64,000 nt of DNA from Combretum micranthum (taxonomy: Eukaryota > Streptophyta > Magnoliopsida > Myrtales > Combretaceae): positions 419,001 to 483,000 of the forward strand of contig JAMXBD010000818.1 of assembly GCA_024138025.1 (NCBI GenBank), in the 5' to 3' direction. Below the pieces are notes generated by a model, which was not told the DNA's origin, did no database searches, and saw only the letters and a list, made by a program, of their open reading frames with translations. Positions 11,440 to 24,732 of the stretch are shown in pieces (the stretch's first letter is position 1; each line of letters begins with the position of its first letter). Made by a program: the position numbers and the translations under genes.

Positions 11440-11780
11440 GGCTCTGTTTCACGCATAAAAAACAAAGCAAGCATTTTTAAATGAAGCGTATGGCATGTGA
11501 ATTGTTATTTCACGATGACTTTTCAAGTCTACAAAGCGCAAATCCTTGCTTCCTTTCAGTAAGAGGAATTGGTTGTGGGGAGGATGGGTCATAGAATGAG
11601 ACAAATGGAGCATATAGAATTGTTGGTCTTTCATATTAACAATGTTTATCCATCTTTTACAAACATGCCTCAATTTGCTAAATCAATGTTGGAATCCTAG
11701 AGAGAATGTTCAAAACCAACTCAGTTGAACGAGACTCTATGCTAATGTTTCTTCATTCATTATGACTGTTGCTTGCTTTC
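11440..11780 (-). pseudogene. F-box protein fragment
   Basis: F-box proteins recruit substrates to SCF ubiquitin ligases through an N-terminal Skp1-binding F-box. On the minus strand the frame reads STELVLNILSRIPTL (about 11748-11704) and, after a one-base frameshift, LSKLRHVCKRW (about 11690-11660). Together these match the F-box pattern (ELVxxILSRLP followed by LxKxRxVCKxW). The frame continues as INIVNMKDQQFYMLHLSHSM and then VDLKSHREI to a stop at 11449, typical of the region after the F-box in plant F-box families. Everything beyond is lost, and no start codon or promoter can be assigned. It is the only host-gene trace in the window. Confidence 0.65.
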
Positions 11781-13357
11781 TGTGAAGGTAAGTTGATTCC
11801 ATGAATCTGAACAAATGCCTGCACTACAGCACCTATACTATGATGTTGTGTGGTCAATAACAGTGCCCTAACATCATTGTCATCGTTAATGGGAAGAGCA
11901 AAATAACAAACCTATTTCGGTTCTACAACAGGGCACCTATGAATGAGATAGAGAGAGAAGAAGAGAGAGAGGGTGAGAGTTCAAGCTGGGGTTTTTGGTT
12001 AGGAGACAAAGAGAGGGAGATGGTGTAGTGAGTTAGGTGTCCCACATTGAAAATTTTGTAGGAATCCTTTTTGATTATGATGTGTAATTAGACGCTACAT
12101 GATTGAGATGGAAACCATTAGAGAAGTGTAGGTTTGCTATGTGGGTGGGCTTGATTCCTATTGTTGGATTTGAGCATATGATGGGCTTTTTGAAGTTCCT
12201 AAAAATCACATTAGTAAAAAATAAAGTAATACATAAAAATATAAAATAAAGAAAATTGCCATGTCAGAAAAAAAAAATTAAATATTATATATGCCACGTC
12301 AGATGATACATGCACTAATGTGATTAGTCCATATGTCCATGTTAGCAACATTACTAACATCATTAATATAATATCGAAAATTATCAGATAAAGTTCGTTC
12401 AGATGATAAATTGAACTTTTAAAAGTTTAGGTACCTAATTGAAGTTTTGAGCAAAGTTACCTAAAAATTACAAATATATGAGTAGGTATAAATTAAAGGA
12501 AAAAAGTGAAATTTATGACGGGTTGCTATCACGAAATGCCCATGCATGGCTGGCTACCACAGAGCAACTGGTGGTTGGTGGGTTGTGATCTAATTATGAG
12601 TGTTGTCATTCACCATCCTAAATAACAATAATAATAGAAGCGTTAATAATAGTGTTTCTCTAAGGTATTTCATCAAACATGAGCTGTGGTTCAAGGGGAT
12701 CATTACTTCAGAAGTAATCGACTGCTATTGAGTTCTAGAAAGCATTGCCTATATCATAATTGGAAAAAAAAAAAAGGAAAAAAAAAAAAAAACCTTCCGA
12801 GAAATTGCATTTGTCTACGCTGAGAAAAAGCAGGCCAGTCGGACAATAGTCAGCACTTAAGAGTTGTTTACAGTGTACCTTTTCCTCGTGGGAAAAAGGG
12901 GAAAAAGAAAAGTTCATCACGTGAATACCAAATCTCATGAAACTCAATTCAAGTGTTGTTTATCTGCTAAGGGATATCAATCTAACAATTCGCCTTCTTT
13001 CTTTAATTTAAATTTTTGATTTATTATTATATTATATGATTTTAATAGATTTATAATACTTCACTAAAATAATGATTGTAAAACTATCAAATACTGTCAA
13101 CACCTAACAGTTTTTCTTTCCTTTTCTTTCTTTTTCTTTTTCTTTTTTTTTTTCATTTAAGTTAACAAAAGTACTTAAGTATAAAAGTCTTAAAAAATCG
13201 AGGATTAGAAAAACCAGTGACCATTTAGGTTTATATTTGTATAAGAAAATTATATGGTCGTTGTTTATTTAATATCTAACTGTTGTCATATACTGAAATA
13301 ATTAATATATTAATTATTATATTTATACTAATTGTCGTATTTGCTATCAAAGTTCCC
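11781..13357. other. No intact gene; mixed low-copy and repeat-like DNA
   Basis: On the minus strand around 11900-11795 a short open stretch reads INDDNDVRALLLTTQHHSIG. It resembles the N-terminal part of some MULE transposases, but it is too short to assign. A purine-rich run lies at 11948-12020. A poly-A run at 12764-12792 and pyrimidine runs at 13115-13155 are low complexity. The plus-strand stretch 12.2-12.5 kb looks like an unidentified dispersed repeat. Confidence 0.35.
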
Positions 13358-13360
13358 TTA

Positions 13361-13789
13361 GAGCATTCCCAACGTTGGTTCTTCGCGTGGAAACATAGGC
13401 AGAAAGGACCGTAAATATGGTTCTCAAGGAGTGGGATCGATCCCGGATCCTTAGCAAAAAGAGGGATACTCTGTCGAGTGCCGCTCCTTCATTCCTTGAT
13501 TTCCTTGATTTTATTTTTTTTCTTTTGGTCAAATGTTGCGGCTCCTACTGCCGCTTATTTGTTTTTCATTTTTTAATTGATTCATTTGCCTCTGAAGTCT
13601 GCTGATTGGATTAAAAAAATATCACTCGAGGCAAAAAATAGTATTGTATAAGAAGTATATATATATCATTAAATTTTAAAAAGTTTAGAAGAATCTTAAT
13701 CCAAATAAAGTTGTGAGGTTTTTAAAATATAAGGATCCATTAAAAACTGATGAAGGACTTCATAAAAATTTTTAGGATTATGGATGCTC
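13361..13789. mobile_element. PIF/Harbinger-like non-autonomous element, 429 bp
   Basis: It starts GAGCATTCCCAACG and ends GGATGCTC, giving terminal inverted repeats related to GAGCATYC. It is flanked on both sides by TTA (13358-13360 and 13790-13792), the three-base target duplication typical of PIF/Harbinger elements. It has no transposase coding. A second possible right end, ACGTTAAAGTCGGCC at 14211-14225, is also followed by TTA, so the element may extend to 14225. Confidence 0.55.
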
Positions 13790-14773
13790 TTACACCAACT
13801 TAATCCTGAGAAGCTTTAATATGCTACTTCACTTTATGATCGTTTTTACTTTAATCCTATGGTATTTACGAATGTTCCTCAACTATTTTTTATGTTTTTT
13901 ATAGATCTGGTGGTATAATTATTTTTATTTAATATCTTAATGTTTTTTCAAACAAATTTTAATGTAAATAATATTATACACAAATATTGTTAATATTTAG
14001 GTTATCGTTGCGTTTTTCTTTTCTTTTTATTTTATTTTATTTTATTTATTTTGTTTTCTGTTGCTAATTGCAATATAAATTTGCTACAAAACATAGAATG
14101 CTCTCCTCAGGTTCTTGTCAGGGGAACTTGGAACCACCGAAGAACCTTGCTGCATCCCTTAAGAAACCCCCTCACATTTCTTCTCCAGTGAAATCCGTAC
14201 TAAGACACCCACGTTAAAGTCGGCCTTAGTATAATCCCTTCAGAAAAGCACGGTGTGTATATTATTAATTGTAAATAAAATTGAAGAATGTTTCTTACGG
14301 TGACCAAAAAAAAAACATAGCGTTAATTCATTAGTCAGTTTTTTTTATTATACGACCGAAAACATATGGTGCGTTTTTCTGAACGCTTTTACAAAGTGAA
14401 CATCATTTTTTTGTACTAAAAAAGATATATATATATATATATATATAGCTTACCGACATATCACATGGGGTGTCATTTATATGTTAAGGGCCTAATATAA
14501 TATTTAGAGCTAGCCTACCTCGTAATAAAGAACCCCACTAACTTTTCCAAAACTCTCTCTCACCTTCTCCGGACATGTACCAAAAGCTAAGCATTGTCTC
14601 TCCCAAACTCTCAAGTTTCTCTCAATGCTAGGTTTCTATGCCAGTGGCTGTGCTTGTGTATTTATAAGATACCAATGTGCACTTTCAAGTTGCTTGAACT
14701 TCTAAAGCTCACTAAGGAGAAACCTGATGCTAGTAAATATGGGATAGCATCCTATTCCTTTCATTTTAATATT
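13790..14773. other. No gene; repeat-like spacer
   Basis: It contains T-rich and AT-rich runs, an (AT)n microsatellite at 14425-14447, and a higher-GC block at 14100-14230 (GAAGAACC, CCCACGTTAAAGTCGG) that may be the right half of the PIF/Harbinger-like element. A frame at 14594-14848 runs into the inverted-repeat element and has no recognisable domain. Confidence 0.4.
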
Positions 14774-14999
14774 TACGGCTTGTTTACTTGGAGAAATGGA
14801 ATAAATTGGGATAAAAAAGTTATGTCTTGGGAATGGTATAACGAGTAATAGACTAGGAATCATGTATTATCTTATTTACTTTCATCCATAGTTTTATTAC
14901 CAGAAATACATATTCTAATGTTTACTTTAATTTATTGATTGTATTGTTAAACTGAGAATAAAATTAAAATTACCATTATATCCTTATTTGAATAAAAAA

Positions 15000-15719
15000 G
15001 TAAAAGCTATATAAATATGCTCATATACCTATACCCATAATCACACACGTATGCTATTTATAAGAAATACATTACATTTAGATATATAAACATATAATTT
15101 ATATATGATAAACATAATATATACATATATATAAATATATATATAGATCATGTGTTAGTCCATATGTTATACATGCACATATATATAGCATATAACTTAT
15201 AAAATGTAATAATATATATATATATTATACATACAACTTATGTATTTTGTTAATGTCCTATTAATTTTCCATTTATACAATATTTATAATCTCTAGATTA
15301 TTAAAATTATATTTTTTTGACATTTATATAGACGTGTATATAAATAATAACTTATAAATAAAGATGATATATTATATAACTCATAACTTATATATATGAA
15401 TTATAGCTTATATATACATATATATATATAACACTTATAATTTATAAAACTACATAAAAGATAACTTATAAAATATAACTTATAAATTATATATGCAACT
15501 TACATATTTTATCAATTTCCTATTTACTTGCTATATATATTGCATATAATACATAACATTTATATTTAAAATCTCTAGATTATATTTTTTTACTCTATAT
15601 ATATATATATAATATAACTATATATATAATCGATATATCATGTAACATATATATATATATAACCTATTACTTATAACACATGTATATAATCTATTACTCA
15701 TAACTTATACTTATGAGTA
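15000..15719. repeat. TATAACTTATA-type AT-rich degenerate repeat, left block
   Basis: Degenerate repetition of AACTTATA and TATATA units with occasional CATATATA. No coding potential. It is interrupted at 15720 by the Tekay solo LTR and continues in the same style at 24733. Confidence 0.7.
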
Positions 15720-15728
15720 TATAAACCC

Positions 15729-16644
15729 CTAGATTTTATGATAATCTTATGGATAAAATCCTAGAATAAAGAGTCAAACCGAAACTTTAAAGTCAACTAG
15801 AATAACAACAAACCCTAATAAATCTAGATCCGGCAATCCCGCACATGAAACTCTAAAGTAGTAAAAATAATATAATCTTAGATTATAGTGCGAAATGATG
15901 TCACGTAACTTAAAAAGATCATATTCGACCAAAAATCGCTCATTTCGAACTGAACGGGATCAGTTTTCAAAACAGTGTCCCAACATGCAAAATAGTGAAA
16001 ACAACCCGATAACATATTTAGACTCGTAATAATATAAGGATCTACAAAATATCAGTTTCGTAATTTTTCAGCATCTAAAAATATAAGATATTTTCTTTAT
16101 TACTGGTATTTTGATTATCTAGCCTACTATTTATGTGTTATTTCTACTATTCATCTATCTCTATTTTTCCTTATAACCTACTAGATTTTATAGTAATCTT
16201 ATGGATAAAACCCTAGAATAGAAGGTCAAACTGGAACTTTAAAGTCAACTAGAATAACAACAAACCTTAGTGAATCTAGATCTGGCAATCCCACACATGA
16301 AACTCTAAAGTAGTAAAAATAATATAATCTTAGATTATAGTACGAAATGATGTCACATAACTTAAAAAGATCATGTTCAATAAAAAATCGCTCATTTCGA
16401 ACTGAACAAGATCAGTTTTCAAAAATAGTGTCCCAACACGCAAAATAGTGAAAACAACCCGATAACATATTTGGACTCGTAATAATATAAGGATCTACAA
16501 AATACCAGTTTCGTACTTTTTAGACATCTAAAAATATAAGATATTTTTTTTACTACTGGTATTTTAATTATCTAGCCTACTATTTATTGTGTTAATTCTA
16601 CTATTCATTACTATTTATCTATCTCTATTTTTTCTTATAACCTA
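15729..16644 (+). repeat. Tandem duplication of about 455 bp in the LTR U3
   Basis: Copy A (15729-16180) and copy B (16181-16644) both start CTAGATTTTAT and run in parallel through the CCGGCAATCCCG-type motif (CTGGCAATCCCA in copy B), GTCAACTAGAATAACAACAA and GATGTCACRTAACTTAAAAA. They differ at scattered, mostly transition-type positions. The duplicate lies upstream of the TATA box at 16854. The sister LTRs have one copy each. Confidence 0.9.
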
Positions 16645-16853
16645 CATACTTATTCTTATATTTTTCATTTTCAATACAACTTTTTACATAACTTTTCTTA
16701 TGCTTTATTACTTTTCTTTATCAAAATTTTTTTCTCTCTTCTCTCTCCCTCTACCCTCCAATCACACCAGCCTCTCTCTCTTCCCCCCTCTATTTTTTTA
16801 ATTTCAATTTATTTTATTACAATAATTTCTCTCCATATTTTTCTATAAATACC

Positions 16854-16861
16854 ATATCTCC
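16854..16861 (+). promoter_or_regulatory. TATA box of the solo LTR
   Basis: TATAAATA in the phrase TTCTATAAATACC, followed by a pyrimidine-rich leader. It corresponds to 6576 and 34963 in the sister LTRs. Confidence 0.65.
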
Positions 16862-19322
16862 CTCACTTCTTGTATGCGTCTCATTATCATACCAAAACTC
16901 TATGAAATTTTCCTCTTAACTTTTCTCTCTAACAAATTGCCTTCAAACCCTCTTTACCATCTACTTTTCTTAGTAAAATTAAACACACTATCCAATTGTT
17001 TCTTCCATCTTCAACCACCCATTAACTTTAGGGAAAAATTCTAAAACCCTCTCTTCTTCATGTTAACATAACATGAACTTATCGTGTGTTTGATTTCTAA
17101 TGACCTCATGAGCATTATGCAAGGGAGAAAATCATGAAAACAATAATTTGTTTATATCTTGTTCAATACTATATCCCATTATAATTTTGGTATGTTGTTA
17201 TTATGATTCGTGCTTCTAACATAAGTTTTATATGTATAAGTATGCATATATATGCTGAGAGCCTAATGCTTACTAATCTAACTTTTCCTTATGCTTCTAT
17301 ATTCTTGCAATTTATTTATTTCTTTCATGTAAATAAATTAAGACTAGACATTCTAGTTTAACACTTGTCATCATCAAGTCAAAACGGTTTTCTTTCTTTC
17401 TTTTTATGACTTGTCCATAATCTAAGTCCGAAGGGCCTTGACACAAATAAGATTATCATGTTTTTCTTATTAAATTCTTGCTTTTCTTTTTAGAACTAGT
17501 CAATTCTAAATTCTGAGAAGCCTTGATGCATGCTAAGACTTCTTAATACTTCGTTTTTACATATATGTTCATTTAATTTTCTATGTCTTTCATTCTCTAT
17601 ATGAATTATTTTACCATACTACATAGCTACAAGTTCATATTCATGCATGGTCATAATGTGTTGTCTTGATAAAAATTTCAAAGAAATAAAAAAGAGCTAC
17701 TTTCTTTTTTTATTAAGGCTAAACTCCAAGAAGCATGATTTTAACACTTAGGAGAAGTTTTCACTAAAACGTAGGATAATGGTTCAACTACACTCTTTTC
17801 AAAATAATAAAATAAGTTTATTGTTAAATTTTAATAATTCTTTACTACACAATGTTTTCCTAAAAACTTATTTATAAGGTATACATCAACATCTTGAAAA
17901 GAAAATACTAAGAACAAAGTAAGTTTTTCTAAGTCAAGATTTAATCCAAATAAAAAAAAAACCCCATTAAAACTTAGGATCATGATTCAACAACATTCTT
18001 TTCAAAAACTTAAATAAATTCATCATAAATTTTTAAGTGTTGATGATGTGAAAAGTTTCTTCAAAACTTAGTTATGTGGTTCCATTACTTACTTTTCAAA
18101 ATACTAAAATAAATTCATTATTAAATCTTAATGTTGATAATTCTTTATTATACAAATTTTTCTTAAGAACTTGTTATAGGACTTACACCCTCATATTGAA
18201 AAACATTAACAATGAAATATTTTTTCTAGGTTAAGCTTAAGAGTAACTCACTAGTTAAAGATTCGTATAGGAAAACCTAAAATAGTAGATAACTTAAAAA
18301 ACCAAGTTTTTAAGAAATAAATCCATCTTTATGAAGTTAATAAAATATAAAAATGATGGCTTTAATTGAATAGGCATTCATTAGTAACAAACTCAAAATC
18401 TTAATTTTCTTCTAATAACTTCAACAAAGATTTTGTGAACTTCATTTTGCAACTTCTAAAATAAATCGTTTTATGAAAAATCATTGTTGAGGTAATATCA
18501 CTAGAATCATGCATATAATATGAGTACATATCTATATTAAAGGATTTCTCAACTATATAAATATCTATGTGTTTGTTATAGACTTTTGGATAAAGCAAAA
18601 TTTGGAAATATTACAATTTATGGGCTGTGATTTTCGTGTTAATTCTGTACCAACCCATTTCAAAACCCAAACGACTTTTGATATTAAAAATAACGTTAGA
18701 AATAGATATATCTTTTTGAGTAGGTAGAAAATGATATATAATATGTGATATCCAAGTTAAAATAAGCAAGTCATTGCCGTTTTAAGCTGGAATTTTCATT
18801 TACCCGAATTTTGACTAAATTAATGAAGTAAAAATTAGAAGTTTAAGTAGAACTTTCAGAAAATACTTATTTCAGGTATTTCTTTCCTTTAAGTGATCAA
18901 GCTTTGGAGGATCCGTATTCGAAGGACTATTACGAGTAAAGGATTTGGCAATAATGGCCAAGTGAGTTTATCTCCCACTTTTATGTACTTGTTTATGCTT
19001 GTAGCTAAATGTACTACAAGTAGGAAAAAATAAAAATGGAATATGCATGATAATATTGTTGAAATTATAATAAGCATATCGAGACATGAATCGGTGTCAA
19101 TTAAATTTGTGTTTTATTATTATGATGAGTATCTACAAATTCTATGATCACCTTTAAATTACTTTAATCACATATCAAGAATTATATTAACTGATTCATG
19201 CATAGCACAAAGTGGGTGACAATACATTAGTTACTATGACCTTAGTGGGACAAAACGATAGCAGTGGGATTTATAGGGACCCGCAAGACTGCATGGATGG
19301 ATGAATAGGAGCACGAAAGAAC

Positions 19323-22300
19323 TGAAATATACGGAATTTTACTAACTTAAATTAAGAATGTGATAATTAAATACTATGAAAAGTAGGTAATTTTGAACCT
19401 TATTTTAAATTTAACTTAATAATTGAATTTAGATAGTTTAGTTAAATTGAATTTCATAAATGACAGAATATAATTAGAAAATTTAATATAATTGAATTAG
19501 TAAATAGATTTAATCAAAATTAAAAATTCCAATACCACAAATACCCACTTCAACTTATCAAATTACTTCAATTTCCTTTCTCCAACATACTAAGATATTC
19601 AATTCCTTTTAATTATCGACTTGAAACCAATTACTCAAGTTGAATTACCAAAATTCCTAATTCACTAACATTAAACTTTAAATCTAAATTTAGATTAGAC
19701 TCGAGTTAATAACTCACTAATTATACATTTAGGATTATAAATATCAAGTGTAGTATGACCCGATTAATTTTTAGAGTCTGTTAGATAGTAAACGATAAAG
19801 CTAGAGTTGAAATATATGCGATAGAAATAAAAACTGATTAATATCTACCAAACTAGGACTCGAATAAAAATTCTGAAACGTAATCATGAAATTTAGAATT
19901 TTTTGAGGCTTTTAAGCGTAATACCATAGTTTGACCTATCGGAACTAGAAACCTTAATCGCGTAAGTGAGAATTTTGATAATTTAACATAATTAGGAATA
20001 ATAAATGAATTTAATTGAAAATAAAGATTCTAATACCGTGAATGCCTAATTTAACCTATTAAGAAACATCAGTTGGCTATTTCAACAAATTTAAATTAAT
20101 CAATCCTTTCCAATTATCAATTGAACTTTATTAATCAAATTTAATAATCTAAAACCTTAAATATCCAATTTACACATTTTAGCCTAAATTCCAACTCCTT
20201 AAATTCTAGAAATTTAAGACTAAATATTTGTTTTCAAATACCAACTCCTAAGGCCCTAAAACCCTAAATTCAAATAAAATAGTAATTTTTCTTTTGATTA
20301 GATTTCCTAGAATTAATTTCTAGTGCCAATTAGCTAATTCTCTTTCTTACTTCTTAATTTCAAATTCTAAATGCCTAAAGCCCATAACCTAAGACCCAAT
20401 TGATTGTCCAAAATCCAAGTCCATTAACCAAGCCTAAATTTAGAAAAGTCCATTAGCATAAATCAAGCCCATTAGACCATACTCTTACCATGCACACACA
20501 CATATTCAATAAAAACCCTAAAGCCTAGAAAAATCTAGCAAATAAAAAGACTAAATTGACCTTAGCCAATTCTTGAAATTTCTTCATCTATGAAAGACTA
20601 AAATGCCCCTTAAATATCTATAATATGAACAAAAGAAAATATCTTCCAATGCATATAAAAGACTAAAATGCCCCCAATTAATCAAGCAAAATGACAAAAA
20701 AAACCCTAAGCCTAATGGAAATTACATAACATGAAATAATATAAATATATGGTTTACCAAACCCTAATTTTCACTTCACTTGTAGCCATTCCTTCCCTAT
20801 TTCACTCTACAAAATTCTCTCAAAAACACTTCAAAAATATAGAACAAAGTCCTTTCCAACATCAACACACATAAGATAAAATATTAGCTAAATTTATACC
20901 TCTTAATATCATCTTTTACCCCATTAATCTAACCTCTATTTCAATCAATTTCTTAGGTGAAATTTAAGACTAGAAACAAGGTTGAAGTTAGGAAAAATAA
21001 GCTTGAAGAAGCTTCATCAACTTTTGAATGGTAGAGTCATAGTAGATGCAACTATTTTATTGATTTTGCTAGACCAAGTTAGTAATTATAATTAATTTAT
21101 TTTATTATGTTGATAGCATTTAGATTCATGTAAATTTCTAAAAATAAACTTAGACTAAGTATTGATCAACATATATATGTATGAGCGTAAAAACCGATAT
21201 ATATATATGTGAATAGGCATGTGTGTTAAAAATTCAAGTAAATCATTATTTATATATATATGTATGAATATATGTGTTGAATTGATATGTTTATTAAAAT
21301 AAAATTATCAGATAATTATATAATATATATTAAACATAAATTCTGTTGAAATATACATATGTATATGTTATGTTGGAAAATAGGAAATTAGTGTAGATAA
21401 TGATGATTTGAGTTATGATTTATGATTCAAGTTGTAAAATATAAACATAAGTATATATTAGATAATAAAACATACAATAAGCATGTTTTAGATGATCTAA
21501 ATATGTTGAAAATTTCAATTTCTATGCATATATATCAGTCTGGACAGCTTGGATTATCAAATTTAAATAAAATATTAATTGAATTTATTTTTGGATGAAA
21601 TTTATAAAATTGATAGTTTAACATTTATATATATAAACTGAAAATTTTCGTTATTTTTGAAGAATATTTACTATTTTAAAAAATTAAATTACAAAATTTC
21701 AAAACAGGACAAAACAGTATTCTGCCAGCAGTGATGATGTGAATGTATTAGGGTGAACTGGTAACTTTTTCTTCTTATTTTTGGGTAAAATTACAACGGT
21801 TTGAAAGCTTGATATGTCTACTTTAATTTGGTGTAAAAAACAGGATAAGAACCAGTTGGTTTGATGGTCAAATTTGATCGAACCGATTGGTCGTCGCTGC
21901 TTATGCTCTATTCTTGATAGTCTTGAATTAATTAAAATTTAAACCATAATTAACTAATTAGTTTAGACCAAATGAACTTATAAACATGTAAATATATGTG
22001 TTAGGAGTTTACATAAAAAATTGAGTTTAAGAACCCGAGTTTAAGATAATAAATCGATTTATTTAAGTTTAGGTGTACATTAGCTTTCCATAGGAAATGG
22101 AATATTGGAATTTAAGGTATAGTAATTCTAATCAAATAAATGTAAATAATGTGTTTTCATATTGAAATATGAATTTTAAGATGAATAATTACTTATTTTA
22201 ATTTTAGGAATTTATTTAATAAAATAGGAATAAATATGACAATTTAACATACTATAACATAATAGTAAACTAGTGTAAATTCCATAACATATTTAGATGC

Positions 22301-23957
22301 AAAAATATATTATAAATGATATAAATAAAATAATTATATTTTAAACAAGTTATCTTACTTGATAAAAATTTATTAGATTTAACATATGATATGTTATTTA
22401 AAATACTATTTAATGACCTAATTATCATAAAATAAGTTTAGTAGACTTGACAGAATGATTCTATCCAACTTGGCCAGATATGTAGACTTATTAACTAATA
22501 TTGGCTTAGTAAAATTCCTTAAAAGCTAACAATTTACACTTAATTATTACTCAAGCAAGTGAACTCCTATAAGACCATATTAATTTGTAATTAGCTTAAG
22601 ATAGACTATAACTAATAAGGTGAATATGTTGTTTCAAATGAATATTCACTAGAAATATATGTATTTTATGTGAGTTGGATATAAACCAAAAATTGATTTA
22701 AATGCTTATATAAATCGATATTTTGAGCATATATCTGTTAGGAGTCTACCTCTTGCTTTAACTCCTGTTCTATCTTCTGTTTGTTCAGAATATAGATTTT
22801 GTATCAGGTACGCAATGACTTGTGTGTTGCTTATTAGGATAGACATTCTAAATCAATTAATACTTAAAGACGGCCTTAATAATTGATTGTTGCTTATGCA
22901 TGGTTGTTTAACCCGGTCCAAGGGTGACAATCTTGCTAGGCGATGCTAGCATGGTAGTTAGTCGCTTAGGCTGACCCCCATCATTGACATTGGACAAATG
23001 ATGGCTATCAGTGGCTTGACAGGTAGTTGATGGGGGAGAAGGTACCGGGGTAACGTTTATTCATATTAGAAATAAGTTGTATTAAGCAGTTTAATATATG
23101 GGCTCTGTTGCTCTGCTTAATCACAATGGACCAATATAGATAGAGATAAGTAACGGCTGTAACCCCTAGACGAGACAATTTACTAGATGATCCTATAAGG
23201 GATATAGGTACTCAGGCTGCTTATATTAACCCCCCAAGCAGTTGCTGCTACTCAGGACCCCCAAATTCTCAGTGTGTTGCCGGAGTGTGAGTGCTCTACT
23301 GTTATTTGCTATGCTTTAATTTAAAGATATAAACTGTTGATTGTTGCATTACATATAAAATAGGCATGTGTGTCCATCTCGTGTATGCTTGTGTTGCTAT
23401 CGTATTGGGCTTTGGCTCATTCCTTTCTTTTTTCAAGTGAGGATTTGGATGCTTGTAATTATTGGGTATGGGATGGCTCTAAAGGAGCTTGTTAATGAGT
23501 TGAGTGCTTAGGAACGTTGAACTGTTTATGCTATTGGCAAAAGTTATCTATCATCTTTTCAAACTTATGATTTGATGATGGCATATCTATGAGTCCATGG
23601 TTGTATTTTGAGATACTAGACATTGTGTACTTTGAGATACCTGATGGTATGATACTTATTCATAAATATTTGCCTACTCACATAAGTAGTCTGTTTGGAA
23701 ATCATTTTGAGGAATTTACTTTATTATATGTAATGGTCTACTCATGAAAGTAACATTTCCGGAAATCGTTTTAAAGAAATGTATTTCTTTTCCATTGCAA
23801 CTCTAGTCATTTTCAAAATCTAATTCAACGATTTCAAAATTTAAAATTCGTTTAGCAACGATCACAATAAACTATAGATTAGGTTAGCCTTAATGTATAA
23901 TGCGTAAGTGTTATATGTGGCGGCTAACACGCCTTGAACTAAGTTCGAGGCATGACA
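19323..23957 (+). mobile_element. Solo LTR of a second family, 4635 bp, inside the Tekay LTR
   Basis: It starts TGAAATATACGG, ends GAGGCATGACA, and is flanked by perfect AGAAC duplications (19318-19322 and 23958-23962). The TG...CA ends, the length, the absence of coding and the five-base duplication identify a solo LTR. The ending GGCATGACA and the preceding GTGGCGGCTAACACG are reminiscent of the Tekay tail (GTGGCGGACTGTCATG), suggesting a related gypsy family. It contains an internal diverged duplication (about 19478 versus 19979) and a GC-richer block at 22.9-23.3 kb. No open frames of note. Confidence 0.85.
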
Positions 23958-23962
23958 AGAAC

Positions 23963-24080
23963 TATCTAAGGATAGGCAAAAAGGAATCCGAAATAACTAT
24001 TTCAGGATAAGCGAATAGGAGCCCGAAAGAACTATTTTAGGATAGAGCGAGTAGGAGCCCAAAAGAACTACATGATCGGA
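23963..24080 (+). repeat. Minisatellite of the Tekay LTR (AGTAGGAGCC units)
   Basis: Units around GCGAATAGGAGCCCGAAAGAACTA and GCGAGTAGGAGCCCAAAAGAACTA follow each other, with a further unit left of the inner insertion at 19300-19322. The inner LTR landed inside this small array; its AGAAC duplication is part of the unit. Confidence 0.7.
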
Positions 24081-24732
24081 TTATAAAGCAGGGTTTTAAA
24101 GAGCTTGAAACACCTAACCCCAAATGGAGGGTGTAAATCCATTCAAACATATGATTTTTGGCTAATCATATGTATTGCTTACTTATTTGTTTGATGCATT
24201 TCATATGCCTGTTTAAGAGCTTGTTTGATTTTCTTAATATAAGTACGCTAATTTGGGACTATTCTTACTAAACTAGTTGAGCTTACACCTCAATAGATTT
24301 TTTTTGACACAGGACCAATTTCACTTATACCTGAGGTCTCCATATATTCGAGTGAGATTATGCTTTTGGGAAGCTTTTTGAGAGATCCTTTTGAAGATCT
24401 TAGAATATATTTCCTTTAAAATATTTTTTATTCTAGTGTTGTTTTTAATGCAGGACTAAGGCTATATTTTGATCTTTAGAGATTTATTAGGGGAATGCCC
24501 CTAAGATGATATAAAGAGCACATTTTTATAACTTTGAAGTTAAATGTTTATCTAGATTCTTATACACTAAATTTATTTTTTTGAACTACACATCCCATTG
24601 GTGTCTCCTATTGTTGTGATAAATGCCTTACTATGGTGTCGAAATATTCGCATGACTTCGGGAAGTCATTGTTCAGCTTTAATACTGTATGTGGCGGACT
24701 GTCATGTCTAAAGTATCCTTTGGGGTGTGACA

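Larger units (their letters stand above)
15720..24732 (+). mobile_element. Tekay-family solo LTR, about 4.4 kb, containing another LTR
   Basis: It starts TATAAACCCC (family start TGTAAACCCC, first bases altered) and ends TTTGGGGTGTGACA, as in the sister LTRs. The AGTAT at 15716-15720 is repeated at 24733-24737, a five-base target duplication that allows for the blurred first base. No coding region or second LTR is attached, so it is a solo LTR left by LTR-LTR recombination. Positions 19323-23962 are a foreign insertion; without it the LTR is about 4.37 kb, matching the 4.30-kb copy at 33769. The orientation is plus, from the TATA box and end order. Confidence 0.85.
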
